From positions 1 to 5,432 of the forward strand of contig JBMNNU010000224.1 of assembly GCA_050942695.1 (NCBI GenBank): a stretch of DNA of 5,432 nucleotides. The letters run 5' to 3'. This document shows, piece by piece, positions 4,971 through 5,432 of the stretch (positions are counted from its first letter, which is position 1; each line of letters starts with the position of its first letter). The stretch is from JBMNNU01 sp050942695. GTDB taxonomy: Bacteria > Chloroflexota > UBA6077. The notes below the pieces were generated by a model. It saw only the letters and a list, made by a program, of their open reading frames with translations. It was not told where the DNA came from and ran no database searches. The position numbers and the translations under genes were made by a program.

Positions 4971-5432
4971 GGAGGATACTGGATATCCTGTTAGGCCGAA
5001 CCCGCCCGATCCGATCGAAGCTAGAGCGGCTCTTTGCGATCTCCACCGCTTACCTCACCCTTACGGCCAACCTGAGGTTAACTGCTTCGGGGCGAGCGGG
5101 GGTTTGCTTCCGGCCACTGGAGTCGTCTGAGTTCCAGAGCCTAAGCCAGGAATTGGAGCGCATTCTGAAGATTAGCGGTCGGGAGACCGATACTACCATC
5201 GACGCCGTAGAAGACGAATTCGGCTTCCAATGGGTGATTCTCCAAGATTCCCAGTTCGAGGATCTCGTAGCCACGATCCACCTGGTAAGCCTGACTTTAG
5301 AGGACAAGGGTTTCGGAGAGCAGTTGCTCGCCGCAGTTTTCAAATTCCTGGATCGTGAAAAGCCGATTTTCTGGATCTACAACTACAAAAGAGGCAACTT
5401 TTACCCATTTGTCCCTCGTGGCGGCCGTGGCG
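4967..5432 (+). CDS. pspAB: PspAB, PspA-associated protein (3' end outside window)
   Basis: PspAB is a small protein found with PspA/IM30 and HtpX in phage-shock-type membrane-stress loci of Actinobacteria and other bacteria; its biochemical role is not known. I translated 155 codons, open to the window end (family about 190-200 aa). The start region RILDILLGRTRPIRSKLERL (3-22) matches the family's opening LLGR-x-x-P pattern. Later come ASGRAGVCFRPLE (40-52), EDEFGFQWVIL (82-92), LEDKGFGEQLL (111-121) and YKRGNFYPFVP (140-150), which are the most recognisable blocks. GTG is the preferred start because the N-terminal family pattern begins there and a GGAGG lies 4 nt upstream. There is no signal peptide or membrane helix, so it is probably cytoplasmic and peripheral. 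It is translationally coupled to htpX. pspA itself is not within the window and is not directly upstream of htpX. Confidence 0.88.
   Translation, partial: MRRILDILLGRTRPIRSKLERLFAISTAYLTLTANLRLTASGRAGVCFRPLESSEFQSLSQELERILKISGRETDTTIDAVEDEFGFQWVILQDSQFEDLVATIHLVSLTLEDKGFGEQLLAAVFKFLDREKPIFWIYNYKRGNFYPFVPRGGRG

Overview
The window carries six protein-coding genes, two of them cut by the window ends, on two divergent arms. The G+C content looks moderately high (high fifties per cent by eye). The reading frames are clean and every start I chose except alkA's has a close Shine-Dalgarno sequence, so this is a bacterial chromosome segment. The best taxonomic guess is Chloroflexota or a related deep-branching group. 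The htpX-pspAB pairing is known from Actinobacteria, Chloroflexota and Deinococcus-like lineages, and HflKC plus a bacterial GIDE-domain protein would fit that. This is inference from gene content; no ribosomal or marker gene is present.

Minus strand, read from about 3.87 kb down to 1: a promoter drives an AlkA-type DNA-3-methyladenine glycosylase (2948-3838). It is followed after 45 nt by a GIDE-domain membrane protein (2159-2902). A gene-poor stretch of about 500 nt (1663-2158) comes next, then hflK (631-1662) and hflC (1-647, 3' end outside the window), which overlap by 17 nt.

Plus strand, read rightward from about 4.0 kb: htpX, an M48 membrane zinc metalloprotease (4074-4970), is followed by pspAB (4967-5432, 3' end outside the window). 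They share a GTGA stop/start overlap. The 235-nt divergent region between alkA and htpX holds a good sigma-70-like promoter for alkA and several inverted repeats. I could not pin down a promoter for htpX.

The gene-poor stretch is not empty. On the plus strand it holds a clear orphan C-terminus of TenA (thiaminase II / aminopyrimidine aminohydrolase family) ending in a normal stop at 2145, with no recognisable body in front of it. On the minus strand there may be a degraded small membrane-protein (YggT-like) fragment. This looks like the scar of deleted genes.

Functionally, five of the six genes point to membrane or envelope quality control. HflK/HflC form the SPFH complex that modulates the FtsH protease in E. 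coli. HtpX works alongside FtsH on damaged membrane proteins. PspAB belongs to PspA-associated phage-shock-type loci, and GIDE-domain proteins are membrane proteins of unknown bacterial function. AlkA adds alkylation DNA repair. I see no mobile element, CRISPR array, tRNA or rRNA. I did not find a wholly novel system; the least-described items are the GIDE protein and its coupling to this neighbourhood.
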